A DNA stretch of 64,000 bases from Flavobacterium sp. (GTDB lineage: Bacteria; Bacteroidota; Bacteroidia; Flavobacteriales; Flavobacteriaceae): the NCBI RefSeq assembly GCF_004295795.1, contig NZ_SEBR01000010.1, positions 90,720 to 154,719 of the forward strand, given 5' to 3'. The notes beneath the pieces are model-generated. The model worked only from the letters and a program-made list of their open reading frames with translations. It made no database searches and was not told where the DNA came from. Position 1 is the stretch's first letter. Each line of letters starts with the position of its first letter. A program made the position numbers and the translations under genes. This document shows positions 7,391-17,724 of this stretch, one piece after another.

Positions 7391-9393
7391 AGGAAAAAAA
7401 CATATCGTATAGGATTTACCTTTTCGCTTTCGGGATTTTCATCATCGCGATGGCCATTATGGTGAAACTTTGTAACATCCAATGGGTGGAAGGCGACCAT
7501 TACCGCGCGCTTGCCAAAGAACGCACGGTGAAGAATTTCGTGATTCCGGCCAACAAAGGCAATGTTTATTCAGCCGATGGAAGTTTGTTGGCGACCTCGA
7601 TTCCGAATTACGATGTGAGATTCGACGCCGTCGCTCCAAAGCAGGAAGATTTCCGTCAGAATTTATCGGCACTAGCCGATTCGCTGTCGGTTTTGCTTGG
7701 TCGTCCTGCCGGATATTATTACGCCGGACTGACCAAGGCGAGAAACACGAAAAGTCGCTATTACCTGATCGCGAAAGGTTTGAGTTATACCGAATGGGTT
7801 CGCATCAAGTCGTTTCCGCTGTTCAGCAAAGGCGCGTTCAAAGGCGGAATCATCACCGAACAATATACTGTGCGCGAACATCCGATAGGAATGATTGCCA
7901 AGCGAACGATCGGGTACGATGAAGTCCGCGCAGACGGAAAACATTACGCCAAAGGAATCGAAGGCGCATACAAGAAATATCTCGACGGAAAAGACGGACG
8001 AATCCTCAAACAAAAAATCGCGAAAGGTCAGTGGAAACCAATCCGCGATGTAAACGAAGTAGATCCTATCGACGGTTACGACATCATTTCGACGATCGAC
8101 GTTTACATCCAGGACATTGCCCACCATGCACTTCTGAAACAATTGCAGGAATACGACGCCGATCACGGTTGTGTAGTCGTCATGGAAACCAAAACAGGCT
8201 ACGTGAAAGCGATCGCGAATTTGGGTCGGAACAAAAAAGAAGATTCCACTTATTACGAGCGCGTGAATTATGCGGTTTCCGAATCGCACGAACCGGGTTC
8301 AACATACAAGCTCGCCGACATGATGGCGTTGTTCGAGGACAAAAAAGCCGACACGAGCGACATCTACGATTCAAAAGGTGGCGATTTTATCATTCGCGGC
8401 CGTCATGTTCGCGATTCGCACGAAGGCGGTTACGGCAAGATTTCGCTTGGTCGCGGCTTCGAAGTTTCGTCGAATACGGTTTTGGTTCAGGCGGTTTACA
8501 ATGCCTACAAGGACAATCCGATGCAATTCGTGGATCATTTGGACGATTTCGGATTGAACAAAAAACTAGGATTGCCGTTCGAAGGCGAAGGCCAGCCGTT
8601 CATTCCACACAAGGGCGGACGCAATTGGAGCGCAATTGCACTTCCGTGGATGGCTTTCGGATACGGAGTTTCCATCACGCCTTTGCAAACCTTGACCTTT
8701 TACAACGCCGTGGCCAACAATGGCGAAATGGTCAAGCCGCAATTCGTTTCGGAAATACGCGAGTGGAACAAGACCATCAAGAAATTCGACAAGCAAGTCA
8801 TTAATCCGAAGATTTGTTCTGACGCAACTGTCAAGAAATTGCAGGCTTGCCTCGAGAATGTCGTCAAGAAAGGAACGGGCAGAAGTCTTTATTCGAAAAA
8901 CTTCCCAATGGCAGGAAAAACCGGAACCGCTCAAGCGAACTACAACCGCAAAGACGGAACATCAAAGCATTACGTATCGTCTTTCGTGGGGTATTTCCCG
9001 GCGAACGATCCGAAATACACTTGCATCGTCGTCGTTCACGAACCGAATACGTCCAAGAACAATTATTATGGCGCCGACGTAGCCGGGCCGGTTTTCAAAA
9101 GGATCGCCCAAAAGATCTTTACCGATGCGCCTTCGACCAACGAAGTGAAAAACCTCGAGAAAAAGACCAAGAAACAAGAGAAGAATTACAACGATTACCT
9201 CACTAAAGTCCAGAACGTAAAGGAAAAAACGATTCCGGACGTAAAAGGAATGGCCGGAATGGACGCCGTGACTTTGCTGGGAAATCTCGGCGTGAAGGTG
9301 AAAGTCATCGGAATTGGAAAAGTTAAGAAACAGTCGATTCAACCCGGACAAAGATTCGGTGAAAACGACGTAATTACATTGGAATTGTCATGA
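7381..9393 (+). CDS. ftsI: Septal peptidoglycan transpeptidase FtsI/PBP3 with PASTA domain
   Basis: A class B penicillin-binding protein of 670 residues that crosslinks septal peptidoglycan. An N-terminal membrane anchor is followed by the dimerisation domain and the transpeptidase with SxxK (STYK in HEPGSTYKL), SxN (SSN) and KTG (GKTGTAQ). A C-terminal PASTA domain begins near KTIPDVKGMAG. It overlaps both ftsL (10 bp) and murE (4 bp), typical of a tight operon. Confidence 0.94.
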   Translation: MAVEEKNISYRIYLFAFGIFIIAMAIMVKLCNIQWVEGDHYRALAKERTVKNFVIPANKGNVYSADGSLLATSIPNYDVRFDAVAPKQEDFRQNLSALADSLSVLLGRPAGYYYAGLTKARNTKSRYYLIAKGLSYTEWVRIKSFPLFSKGAFKGGIITEQYTVREHPIGMIAKRTIGYDEVRADGKHYAKGIEGAYKKYLDGKDGRILKQKIAKGQWKPIRDVNEVDPIDGYDIISTIDVYIQDIAHHALLKQLQEYDADHGCVVVMETKTGYVKAIANLGRNKKEDSTYYERVNYAVSESHEPGSTYKLADMMALFEDKKADTSDIYDSKGGDFIIRGRHVRDSHEGGYGKISLGRGFEVSSNTVLVQAVYNAYKDNPMQFVDHLDDFGLNKKLGLPFEGEGQPFIPHKGGRNWSAIALPWMAFGYGVSITPLQTLTFYNAVANNGEMVKPQFVSEIREWNKTIKKFDKQVINPKICSDATVKKLQACLENVVKKGTGRSLYSKNFPMAGKTGTAQANYNRKDGTSKHYVSSFVGYFPANDPKYTCIVVVHEPNTSKNNYYGADVAGPVFKRIAQKIFTDAPSTNEVKNLEKKTKKQEKNYNDYLTKVQNVKEKTIPDVKGMAGMDAVTLLGNLGVKVKVIGIGKVKKQSIQPGQRFGENDVITLELS

Positions 9394-10853
9394 CGCAATT
9401 GAAGGATCTATTGTACAAAGTTTCGATTGAGGCCGTAAAGGGTTCGACCGATATCGCCGTGCGAAACATCGACTTCGACTCGCGCAAAATTGGAGAGGAA
9501 GATGTTTTCGTGGCCATCCGCGGAAGCGTTTCAAACGGCCATGACTTTATAGAAAAAGCGATCAATCAAGGCGCGACTGCCGTGGTTTGCGATACTTTTC
9601 CAGATGTGATCGTCACCGGAATCACCTATGTACAGGTAAAAGACACGAACAAGGCTTTGGCTTTCCTATCGGCGAATTTTTACGGAAATCCGTCACAAAA
9701 CCTGAAGCTCACGGGCATTACGGGAACGAACGGCAAAACCACGATCGCCTCGCTTTTGTACCAGCTTTTCAAAAAAGCGGGATACAAGACCGGACTGATT
9801 TCCACAGTGAAAATCATGGTCGACGAAATCGAGTACAAAGCTACTCATACAACTCCGGACTCGCTTACGATAAACAAATACCTGCGCGAAATGGTCGATG
9901 CGGGCGTCGATTTTTGCTTTATGGAAGTCTCGTCTCACGGCATTCACCAAAAGCGCACCGAAGGCTTGCAGTTCGCGGGCGGCGTATTCACGAATCTGTC
10001 TCACGACCACTTGGATTATCACGACACTTTTGGCGAATACCGCGACGTGAAGAAGTCGTTTTTCGACCATTTGCCGCGTCAGGCGTTCGCGCTCACGAAT
10101 CTGGACGACAAGAACGGACTTGTGATGTTGCAGAACACGATCGCCAAAAAGTTGACTTACGCGCTGAAATCTTATGCCGATTATCGCGCCCAAATTCTAG
10201 AAAACCAGCTCTCGGGCTTGCTTTTGAAGATCAATGACAACGAAGTTTGGGTGCGCCTTATCGGAACATTCAACGCTTACAATTTGCTGGCGATTTACGG
10301 AACTGCGGTGAATTTGGGATTGGACCAACTCGAGGTTTTGCGCTTGTTGTCAGAAGTGGAAAGCGTTTCAGGACGTTTCCAGTTTATCGTATCCGAAGGA
10401 CAAATCACGGCGATCGTCGATTATGCGCACACGCCGGATGCACTCGAAAACGTGCTCAAGACCATAAACGACATCCGAACCAAAAACGAACAATTGATCA
10501 CGGTGGTGGGCTGCGGCGGCGATCGCGACAAGACCAAACGTCCCGTCATGGCCGACATCGCGTCGATTTTGAGCGACAAGGTGATTTTGACATCAGACAA
10601 TCCGCGAAGCGAAGAACCGGAAGCCATCATTTCTGACATGGAAAAAGGCGTGCAACCGATCAACTATAAGAAAACGGTCGCGATCGTCGACAGAAAACAG
10701 GCGATCAAGACGGCTTGCCAATTGGCCGGGCCAAACGACATCATCCTGATCGCGGGAAAAGGACACGAAACCTATCAGGAAATCAAAGGCGTGCGCTACG
10801 ATTTCGACGATATGGCCATCGCGAAAGAATTGTTACAACAACTCAATAAATAA
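9390..10853 (+). CDS. murE: UDP-MurNAc-tripeptide synthetase MurE (meso-DAP type)
   Basis: Adds the third stem-peptide residue in the cytoplasm. The Mur-ligase P-loop GTNGKTT lies near residue 112, and SSHGIHQKR and the ligase C-domain follow. The DNPRSEEP motif corresponds to the DNPR signature of meso-diaminopimelate-adding MurE, in line with Gram-negative peptidoglycan. It has 487 residues, the usual length, and begins 4 bp inside ftsI. Confidence 0.95.
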   Translation: MTQLKDLLYKVSIEAVKGSTDIAVRNIDFDSRKIGEEDVFVAIRGSVSNGHDFIEKAINQGATAVVCDTFPDVIVTGITYVQVKDTNKALAFLSANFYGNPSQNLKLTGITGTNGKTTIASLLYQLFKKAGYKTGLISTVKIMVDEIEYKATHTTPDSLTINKYLREMVDAGVDFCFMEVSSHGIHQKRTEGLQFAGGVFTNLSHDHLDYHDTFGEYRDVKKSFFDHLPRQAFALTNLDDKNGLVMLQNTIAKKLTYALKSYADYRAQILENQLSGLLLKINDNEVWVRLIGTFNAYNLLAIYGTAVNLGLDQLEVLRLLSEVESVSGRFQFIVSEGQITAIVDYAHTPDALENVLKTINDIRTKNEQLITVVGCGGDRDKTKRPVMADIASILSDKVILTSDNPRSEEPEAIISDMEKGVQPINYKKTVAIVDRKQAIKTACQLAGPNDIILIAGKGHETYQEIKGVRYDFDDMAIAKELLQQLNK

Positions 10854-10856
10854 GCA

Positions 10857-12092
10857 ATGCTGTACTATTTGTTCGAATATCTAGATAAGTCGATGAACAT
10901 TCCGGGAACGGGCGTGTTCCAGTACATCACATTCCGATCGGGCTTGGCGGTTTTGCTTTCACTGTTGATTTCGATGATTTACGGAAAGAAGATCATCAAC
11001 TTTTTGAGAAACCAGCAAGTTGGGGAAACGGTTCGCGAACTCGGCCTCGAAGGTCAGACGCAAAAAGCCGGAACGCCTACAATGGGCGGACTTATCATCA
11101 TCATATCGACGTTGATTCCGGTGTTGTTGCTCGCCAAATTGAACAACATCTACATCATTTTGCTGATCGTCACGACGCTTTGGATGGGAACTATCGGATT
11201 CATAGACGATTACATCAAGATATTCAAGAAAGACAAAGCCGGACTCAAAGGTATTTTCAAGGTGATCGGACAAGTTGGTCTGGGATTGATCGTTGGCTGC
11301 ACTTTGTACTTCAACCCGCAAGTCACGGTTCGTACCGATACGCAATACACTAATATTTTTACGACCCAAAACCCGAATCAGACCGCGATTTATCCGGAGC
11401 CGGTCGAAGAAAAGTCGACTACGACCACCATCCCGTTTTTCAAGAACAACGAGCTCGATTATGCCGAAGCCTTGAGTTGGATGGGCGACGGCTACCAAAA
11501 CTGGGCGTGGCTGATCTTCATTCCGGTCGTGATTTTCATCATCACGGCGGTTTCGAATGGAGCGAACCTGACCGACGGAATCGACGGACTCGCGGCGGGA
11601 ACATCGGCGATTTCGGTACTCGCGCTCGGGATTTTCACTTTCGTCTCGGGTAACATCATTTTCTCGAACTATCTCAACATCATGTACATCCCGAATTCGG
11701 GTGAAATGACGGTCTATATCGCGGCTTTTGTGGGCTCGCTGATTGGTTTCCTTTGGTACAATTCATATCCGGCTGCGGTTTTCATGGGCGATACCGGAAG
11801 TTTGACGATTGGAGGAATCATCGCGGTTTTGGCAATCGCTGTGCGCAAGGAATTGATGATTCCGCTTTTGTGTGGGATTTTTCTCGTCGAAAACGCATCT
11901 GTGGTAATCCAGGTGAGCTATTTCAAATGGACGAAAAAGCGCTATGGCGAAGGCCGACGGATTTTCCTGATGTCGCCATTGCATCACCACTATCAGAAAA
12001 AAGGCTACCACGAGAGCAAGATCGTGACGCGCTTCTGGATCACGGGAATCTTGCTTGCCATTACGGCGATCGTAACGCTGAAATTAAGATAG
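10857..12092 (+). CDS. mraY: Phospho-MurNAc-pentapeptide transferase MraY
   Basis: An integral inner-membrane enzyme that loads MurNAc-pentapeptide onto undecaprenyl phosphate to make lipid I. Conserved cytoplasmic-loop motifs are visible: [26 protein letters not shown] and HHHYQKKG, with about ten membrane segments. At 411 residues it is longer than the roughly 360 of E. coli; the extra is a hydrophilic loop around the TTTTIP segment, as I expect for Bacteroidota. It follows murE by 3 bp. Confidence 0.95.
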   Translation: MLYYLFEYLDKSMNIPGTGVFQYITFRSGLAVLLSLLISMIYGKKIINFLRNQQVGETVRELGLEGQTQKAGTPTMGGLIIIISTLIPVLLLAKLNNIYIILLIVTTLWMGTIGFIDDYIKIFKKDKAGLKGIFKVIGQVGLGLIVGCTLYFNPQVTVRTDTQYTNIFTTQNPNQTAIYPEPVEEKSTTTTIPFFKNNELDYAEALSWMGDGYQNWAWLIFIPVVIFIITAVSNGANLTDGIDGLAAGTSAISVLALGIFTFVSGNIIFSNYLNIMYIPNSGEMTVYIAAFVGSLIGFLWYNSYPAAVFMGDTGSLTIGGIIAVLAIAVRKELMIPLLCGIFLVENASVVIQVSYFKWTKKRYGEGRRIFLMSPLHHHYQKKGYHESKIVTRFWITGILLAITAIVTLKLR

Positions 12093-12096
12093 TTCG

Positions 12097-13431
12097 ATGA
12101 AAAGACTCGTGATTTTAGGCGGAGGAGAAAGCGGCGTAGGAACGGCGATTCTCGGGAAGAAACAAGGTTATGAGGTCTTTTTGTCCGATTTCGGAAAGAT
12201 CCAGAACAATTACAAGGAAGTTCTTTTACTCAATGGAATAAAATTCGAAGACGGCGGACACACCGAGGAAAAAGTCCTGAACGCCGACGTCGTGATGAAA
12301 AGCCCGGGAATTCCGGACAAAGCCGACATCGTGAAGAAACTGTTGAAGAAAGACGTTCCGGTGATTTCGGAAATCGAGTTCGCCAACAAGTATGCCAAGG
12401 GAAAAACCATCGGGATAACCGGAAGCAACGGCAAGACGACCACGACGATGTTGACGCACTGGCTTTTGAAAAGCGGCGGACTGAACGTCGGGATCGGCGG
12501 AAACATAGGAAAGAGTTTCGCCTGGCAAGTGGCCGAGGACAACTTCGATTATTACGTACTCGAACTGTCAAGCTTCCAACTCGACGGAATCGTGAAATAT
12601 GCGCCTCACATCGCGGTCATCACAAATATTAGTCCCGATCATCTGGACCGATACGACTACAAATACGAAAAGTACATCGATGCCAAATTCCGCATCACGA
12701 TGAACCAGACAAAAGACGATTACCTGATTTATGACGCCGACGACGAAGCGATCGTAAACTGGCTCAAAAACAACAAGACAAAAGCACAATTGATTCCTTT
12801 CTCGATTACCCAAACTCTCGAAAAAGGCGCCTATCTAAACGAAAACAAAATGGAAATCAACATCAACGAAGAAGAATTCATCATCGAAACAGGAGAAATC
12901 TCTCTTGAAGGCAAGCACAATCTCAAGAATGCGATGGCGGCTGCTTCGGTGGCAAAGCTGATGCAGATCCGCAAGGCGACGATACGCGAAAGCCTCACTA
13001 ATTTCCAGGGCGTCGAACATCGTTTGGAAAAAGTCCTCAAAATCGGGAACGTACAATATATAAATGACTCGAAAGCCACGAACGTGAACGCCACGTTTTA
13101 TGCGCTCGACTCGATGACATCACAAACGGTTTGGATCGTTGGTGGCGTCGACAAAGGAAATGACTATTCGGAACTTATGCCATTGGTTCGCGAAAAAGTC
13201 AAAGCGATCGTTTGCCTGGGCGTCGATAACAAGAAAATTATCGATGCCTTCGGAAACGTGGTAGACATAATGGTAGAAGTCGACAATATGACCGAAGCGG
13301 TTCGCACCTCGTCACGTTTGGCCGAAAGAGGAGAAACGGTCCTGCTTTCGCCAGCCTGCGCGAGTTTCGACTTGTTCGAGAATTATGAGGACCGCGGGAA
13401 GCAGTTCAAGAATGCGGTTCAGAATCTTTGA
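12097..13431 (+). CDS. murD: UDP-MurNAc-L-alanine:D-glutamate ligase MurD
   Basis: Adds D-glutamate to UDP-MurNAc-L-Ala. The N-terminal Rossmann motif LGGGESGVGTA, the ATP site GSNGKTTTT and the C-terminal NDSKATNVNAT segment are complete at 444 residues. It follows mraY by 4 bp. Downstream, the tight packing of the operon breaks off into a 197-bp repeat-filled gap before ftsW. Confidence 0.95.
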   Translation: MKRLVILGGGESGVGTAILGKKQGYEVFLSDFGKIQNNYKEVLLLNGIKFEDGGHTEEKVLNADVVMKSPGIPDKADIVKKLLKKDVPVISEIEFANKYAKGKTIGITGSNGKTTTTMLTHWLLKSGGLNVGIGGNIGKSFAWQVAEDNFDYYVLELSSFQLDGIVKYAPHIAVITNISPDHLDRYDYKYEKYIDAKFRITMNQTKDDYLIYDADDEAIVNWLKNNKTKAQLIPFSITQTLEKGAYLNENKMEININEEEFIIETGEISLEGKHNLKNAMAAASVAKLMQIRKATIRESLTNFQGVEHRLEKVLKIGNVQYINDSKATNVNATFYALDSMTSQTVWIVGGVDKGNDYSELMPLVREKVKAIVCLGVDNKKIIDAFGNVVDIMVEVDNMTEAVRTSSRLAERGETVLLSPACASFDLFENYEDRGKQFKNAVQNL

Positions 13432-13435
13432 GAAA

Positions 13436-13627
13436 ATAGATAATAGACGGATAGATAATAGACGGATAGATAATAGACGGATAGATAATAGATAGTTCTG
13501 GTTCGAAAGGCAAATGTTGAATAACGAACAATAGAACAACGAATGTTGAACAGCGAATAACGAATGTTGAACAACGAATAACGAATGTTGAACAACGAAC
13601 AATAGAACAACGAATAACGAATGTTGA
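13436..13627. repeat. Two short tandem arrays between murD and ftsW
   Basis: First come about four copies of a 15-bp unit (ATAGATAATAGACGG, 13436-13494). Then a looser array is built from GTTGAACAACGAATAACGAAT-like units and variants up to the ftsW start. Neither array encodes a plausible protein on the + strand; the long minus-strand ORFs are low-complexity artefacts. Confidence 0.85.
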
Positions 13628-13628
13628 A

Positions 13629-14981
13629 GTGAAAGACCTGCTGTATAACCTAAAAGGAGACAAAGTCATCTGGGCGTTCATCGCCTTGCTGGCGTTGTTT
13701 TCGTTCATGCCTGTATTCAGCGCGAGCTCGAATTTGGCTTATATCGGTCAGAATTCGGGCAACACCGTGAGTTTTTTGGTAAAACACGCCTTGCACATCA
13801 CGATCGGTTTCCTCATGATTTATTGGGTTCACAAAGTACCCTATCACTATTTCAAGGGAATTTCGATGATCGCCATGCCAATCGTTTGGGCTTTGTTGCT
13901 TTACACGCTGGTCAAAGGGACGGTAATCGCTGGAGCAAATGCCGCGCGTTGGATCCAAATCCCGTTCATTGGAATCGGATTCCAGACCTCGACACTGGCG
14001 CAATTGGCCATGATGGTTTTCGTGGCGCGTTACCTGTCGAAAAAACGCGAGACGCCTATCACGTTCAAGCAATCGCTATACGAATTGTGGTTGCCGGTTT
14101 TCATTACCATCGGATTGATCTTGCCAGCCAACTTTTCGACGGCGGCCTTGATGTTCGCAATGGTGATTATGTTGGTTTTTATCGGACAGTATCCATTGCG
14201 TTACATTGGCATAATCATCGGAGCCGGCGTTGGCGCACTCGTCATGTTCGTGGCCATGGCGCACGCGTTTCCGGAAGCCAAGTTCTTCAACCGCGTGCAT
14301 ACTTGGGAAAACCGAATCTCGAGTTTTGGCGAAAGAACCGAAAATCGCGACACATCAGACGAACATTACCAAACAGATCTGGCCAAAACGGCAATCGCAA
14401 CCGGCGGTCCATATGGACTCGGACCCGGAAAAAGCGTCCAAAAGAACTTTTTGCCACAATCGTCTTCAGATTTCATCTACGCGATCATCGTCGAAGAATG
14501 GGGATTGATCGGTGGCGTAGGAGTAATGGTCATGTATTTGCTGTTGTTCTTCCGATTCATCGTCGCGGCCCACAAAGCGCCGTCGGTTTTTGGCAAACTC
14601 GTGGTCGTGGGATTGGGTTTCCCGATCGTTTTCCAAGCGATGATCAACATGGCCGTTGCGGTGAATCTGCTTCCGGTCACGGGGCAAACGCTTCCGCTGA
14701 TCTCGTCCGGAGGTTCGTCGATCTGGATGACTTGCATCGCACTTGGAATCATCATCGGCGTGACCAAAAAAGAAGAGGAAATCGCTCAGGAAGTTTCCGA
14801 TAAGGAAAAACGCGAAGAAGCTTTGAGAAGATTGATAGACCAACAGATAGCGCGAGAGGACGAAGCCGAGAAAATGATGAAGGAACGCGCGCTGGCCTTG
14901 GCCGACGGAATCGATTTTTCGATAGAAGACGCGACGACGCCTGCCGGAAATCCTATGGATGCCGTTCGCGGGAAAATTTGA
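13629..14981 (+). CDS. ftsW: Lipid II polymerase FtsW
   Basis: A polytopic SEDS-family septal glycosyltransferase, partner of FtsI. About ten membrane segments and the SEDS end motif SSGGSSIW are visible. It starts with GTG at 13629, immediately after the repeat array; no in-frame ATG lies near. At 450 residues it has a charged, coiled C-terminal tail (KEEEIAQEVSDKEKREEALRR) that extends into the cytoplasm. Confidence 0.94.
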   Translation: MKDLLYNLKGDKVIWAFIALLALFSFMPVFSASSNLAYIGQNSGNTVSFLVKHALHITIGFLMIYWVHKVPYHYFKGISMIAMPIVWALLLYTLVKGTVIAGANAARWIQIPFIGIGFQTSTLAQLAMMVFVARYLSKKRETPITFKQSLYELWLPVFITIGLILPANFSTAALMFAMVIMLVFIGQYPLRYIGIIIGAGVGALVMFVAMAHAFPEAKFFNRVHTWENRISSFGERTENRDTSDEHYQTDLAKTAIATGGPYGLGPGKSVQKNFLPQSSSDFIYAIIVEEWGLIGGVGVMVMYLLLFFRFIVAAHKAPSVFGKLVVVGLGFPIVFQAMINMAVAVNLLPVTGQTLPLISSGGSSIWMTCIALGIIIGVTKKEEEIAQEVSDKEKREEALRRLIDQQIAREDEAEKMMKERALALADGIDFSIEDATTPAGNPMDAVRGKI

Positions 14982-15033
14982 GAACTGAAAGTAGTTGCAC
15001 GACGAAATGTTGAAAACCGGATTGTCGAACAAT

Positions 15034-15078
15034 GAATAACGAATAACGAATAACGAATAACGAATAACGAATAACGAA
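15034..15078. repeat. Heptanucleotide repeat upstream of murG
   Basis: Six perfect copies of AATAACG in the ftsW-murG gap end 5 bp before the first possible murG start codon. Because 7 is not a multiple of 3 and the tract is perfect, slippage could change its length, although it lies outside the coding frame. Confidence 0.85.
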
Positions 15079-15082
15079 GTTT

Positions 15083-16183
15083 TTGGCATTGACAAAACCA
15101 AGATTCATATTGAGCGGAGGCGGAACCGGAGGTCATATCTATCCGGCCATCGCCATTGCGAACGAACTCAAAGCCCGTTTCCCCGAAGCGGAATTTTTGT
15201 TCGTCGGCGCTCAGGACAAAATGGAAATGCAGAAAGTGCCTCAGGCCGGATACAAAATCAAAGGTTTATGGATCGCGGGTTTGCAGCGAAAGCTCACGCT
15301 CGACAACACGATGTTTCCGGTGAAATTGATCTCGAGTTTGTTGCGCGCGCGTTCGATAGTTCGCGATTTCAAGCCGGACGTAGCCATCGGGACAGGCGGT
15401 TTCGCGAGCGGTCCGCTTTTGCAGGTTGCAGGTTTGGCTGGCATTCCGACTGTGGTTCAGGAACAGAATTCCTATCCCGGAATCACCAACAAGATGCTTT
15501 CACGTAAAGCGCGGAAAATCTGCACGGCCTACGAAGGTCTTGAAAGGTTTTTTCCAAAAGAAAAAATAGTGTTGACGGGAAATCCGGTGCGTCAGGATCT
15601 GATCGACCTGAAAGGCAAGAAGAAAGAAGCGAGAGAGTATTTCCAACTCGATCCCGACAAGAAAACGGTTTTGGTTTTGGGCGGAAGTCTCGGTGCGCGT
15701 CGCATCAACCAACTCATCGCCAAGGAACTTTTGAACTTTTCGGCTCAAAACGTCCAGATAATCTGGCAATGCGGAAAGCTGTATTTCGACGAATACAAAC
15801 ATTTTTCAGAGAAAGAAGGCGTTCAGGTTTTGTCATTCATCGATCGCATGGATTTGGTTTACGCTGCCGCGGATATCGTGATCTCGAGAGCCGGAGCGTC
15901 GTCGGTTTCAGAACTTTGTCTCGTCGGGAAGCCCGTGATTTTCATTCCGTCACCGAATGTGGCCGAAGATCACCAAACGAAAAACGCAAAGGCGATCGTA
16001 GACAAAGATGGCGCGATCTTGATGAAAGAATCTGAGCTCGATACGAAGTTCGAGAAGACGTTCAACAATTTGCTGTCCGATGAAAATCTGCAGCAGAAAT
16101 TGGGCGACAACATCGGAAAGTTGGCCAAGGAAAATGCCACGAGAGATATTGTGGAGGAAATTGTCAAGCTGATTGGGAAATAA
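15083..16183 (+). CDS. murG: Lipid II-forming GlcNAc transferase MurG
   Basis: A peripheral inner-membrane glycosyltransferase that adds GlcNAc to lipid I. The G-loop [15 protein letters not shown], the [11 protein letters not shown] motif and the donor-site [17 protein letters not shown] segment are intact over 366 residues. No ATG is available; TTG at 15083 or 15089 must start the protein (the second gives [12 protein letters not shown], closer to family starts). It lies just downstream of the heptamer repeat. Confidence 0.94.
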   Translation: MALTKPRFILSGGGTGGHIYPAIAIANELKARFPEAEFLFVGAQDKMEMQKVPQAGYKIKGLWIAGLQRKLTLDNTMFPVKLISSLLRARSIVRDFKPDVAIGTGGFASGPLLQVAGLAGIPTVVQEQNSYPGITNKMLSRKARKICTAYEGLERFFPKEKIVLTGNPVRQDLIDLKGKKKEAREYFQLDPDKKTVLVLGGSLGARRINQLIAKELLNFSAQNVQIIWQCGKLYFDEYKHFSEKEGVQVLSFIDRMDLVYAAADIVISRAGASSVSELCLVGKPVIFIPSPNVAEDHQTKNAKAIVDKDGAILMKESELDTKFEKTFNNLLSDENLQQKLGDNIGKLAKENATRDIVEEIVKLIGK

Positions 16184-16210
16184 GCTTCCGACAGGATGCG
16201 ATGGTGCGAT

Positions 16211-16344
16211 TTAACAGTTTTTACAGATTTTCTGTAACTGGGTGATCGAATTTTTTTGGAGGGATAAACATTTGGCCCCTTCCCTGTGCGAAGATCGCAT
16301 TTCCCGCCCACGGTTGTTTACAGGAAATCTGTAAAAAATGTTAA
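16211..16344. repeat. Small inverted-end repeat element (TACAG...CTGTA family)
   Basis: A 134-bp element fills the murG-murC gap. Both ends carry near-matching inverted repeats of about 28 bp (TTAACA, T-run, ACAGATTTTCTGTAA on the left; the right end is the same reversed). The ends contain the palindrome found at 37.6, 37.8 and 52.6 kb and in the 3.7-4.4 kb array. The centre has a CCCCTTCCC stretch and no ORF. This is the layout of a MITE or REP-like unit. Confidence 0.75.
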
Positions 16345-16383
16345 AAAAGTAAAGTCTGAGACTGAGTTATAAAGCAACAAAAA

Positions 16384-17724
16384 GTGAATCTGAACCAAAT
16401 ACATAATGTCTATTTCATCGGTATCGGCGGTATCGGGATGAGCGCTTTGGCACGCTATTTCAAATACGCGGGCAAAAACGTCATCGGATACGACAAAACC
16501 GCGACCGAACTGACTTTTGTATTGCAGCAAAAAGGCATCGAGGTTCACTACGAAGACGATTTGCAGTTCATTCCGGAATCGTTCACGAAAGAAAATACGC
16601 TTGTCGTAGTGACGCCGGCCGTTCCCAAAAATCACAAAGAGTGGAATTACTTTTTGGACAACGGTTTCACGGTCAAGAAACGCGCGGAAGTTCTTGGAAT
16701 AATCACCAAAGACACATTTTGTTTCGCCGTTGCCGGAACACACGGAAAGACCACGACATCGAGCATTCTGGGACACGTTTTGTTCGAAGCCGGGGTCGAT
16801 ATGACAGCTTTCCTTGGCGGAATCGTCGAGAATTATGATTCGAACCTTATCGGAAACGGTACGAAAGTCACCGTGGTCGAAGCCGATGAATTCGATAGGT
16901 CGTTTTTGCATCTGCATCCGAACATCGCTTGCGTGACTTCCATGGATGCTGACCATTTGGACATTTACGGAGATTCAGCCTCGATCGAAGCGTCTTTCCG
17001 CGAATTCGCCGACAAGGTCGATGACAAGGGAATGATTTTCGTGGCCGATGGTCTTCCGCTTGACGGAAAAACGGTCGCGGTAAACAAAGAAGCCGATTTC
17101 AAGGCATTCAATATCAGGATTGTCGAAGGCGAATATCTTTTCGACGTCCAAACGCCAGACGAAATCATTCCGGATTTGCGTTTTTCGCTTCCGGGTTGGC
17201 ACAATCTGAGCAACGCAGTCATGGCTTTGGCGATGGCGCGCACATTTGGGATTTCGGCCGAAAAGATTCGCAACGGACTGATTTCGTTCAAAGGGATAAA
17301 ACGTCGTTTCTCGTACCAATTAAAGTCGGATAAATGCGTTTACATTGATGATTACGCGCACCATCCGACAGAAATCAACGCCGTGCACCAAGCCGTTCGC
17401 GAATTGTATCCGGGCAAGAAAGTGGTGGCGATTTTCCAGCCGCATCTCTTTAGCCGAACCAAGGATTTCGTCGATGGTTTTGCCGAAAGTCTTTCCAAAT
17501 TCGATGAAATTCTGTTGCTGGATATCTATCCGGCGAGAGAACTTCCGATGGAAGGCGTGACGAGCGAATGGCTGCTCTCAAAAATCGAGAATCCGAATAA
17601 AAAATTGGTGTCGAAAACCGGACTTATCCACGAAATTCTTGCGGCTGGCGCAGATGTGATCGTGACGATAGGCGCAGGCGACATTGGGGAATTGGTTCCC
17701 GAAATAAAAAAGGCATTGTCATGA
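16384..17724 (+). CDS. murC: UDP-MurNAc:L-alanine ligase MurC
   Basis: Starts the stem peptide by adding L-alanine. The dinucleotide-like motif GIGGIGMSALA, the ATP loop GTHGKTTTSS and the DDYAHHPTEI motif are present, with 446 residues. The start is GTG at 16384, the third dcw gene in a row with a non-ATG start after a repeat-filled gap. The end overlaps ftsQ by 4 bp. Confidence 0.95.
   Translation: MNLNQIHNVYFIGIGGIGMSALARYFKYAGKNVIGYDKTATELTFVLQQKGIEVHYEDDLQFIPESFTKENTLVVVTPAVPKNHKEWNYFLDNGFTVKKRAEVLGIITKDTFCFAVAGTHGKTTTSSILGHVLFEAGVDMTAFLGGIVENYDSNLIGNGTKVTVVEADEFDRSFLHLHPNIACVTSMDADHLDIYGDSASIEASFREFADKVDDKGMIFVADGLPLDGKTVAVNKEADFKAFNIRIVEGEYLFDVQTPDEIIPDLRFSLPGWHNLSNAVMALAMARTFGISAEKIRNGLISFKGIKRRFSYQLKSDKCVYIDDYAHHPTEINAVHQAVRELYPGKKVVAIFQPHLFSRTKDFVDGFAESLSKFDEILLLDIYPARELPMEGVTSEWLLSKIENPNKKLVSKTGLIHEILAAGADVIVTIGAGDIGELVPEIKKALS

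Noticed and set aside
13312-13602. Minus-strand ORFs reading FVIRYSLF-type repeats (13.3-13.7 and 14.8-15.1 kb)
   Set aside because: Artefacts of the short tandem arrays.
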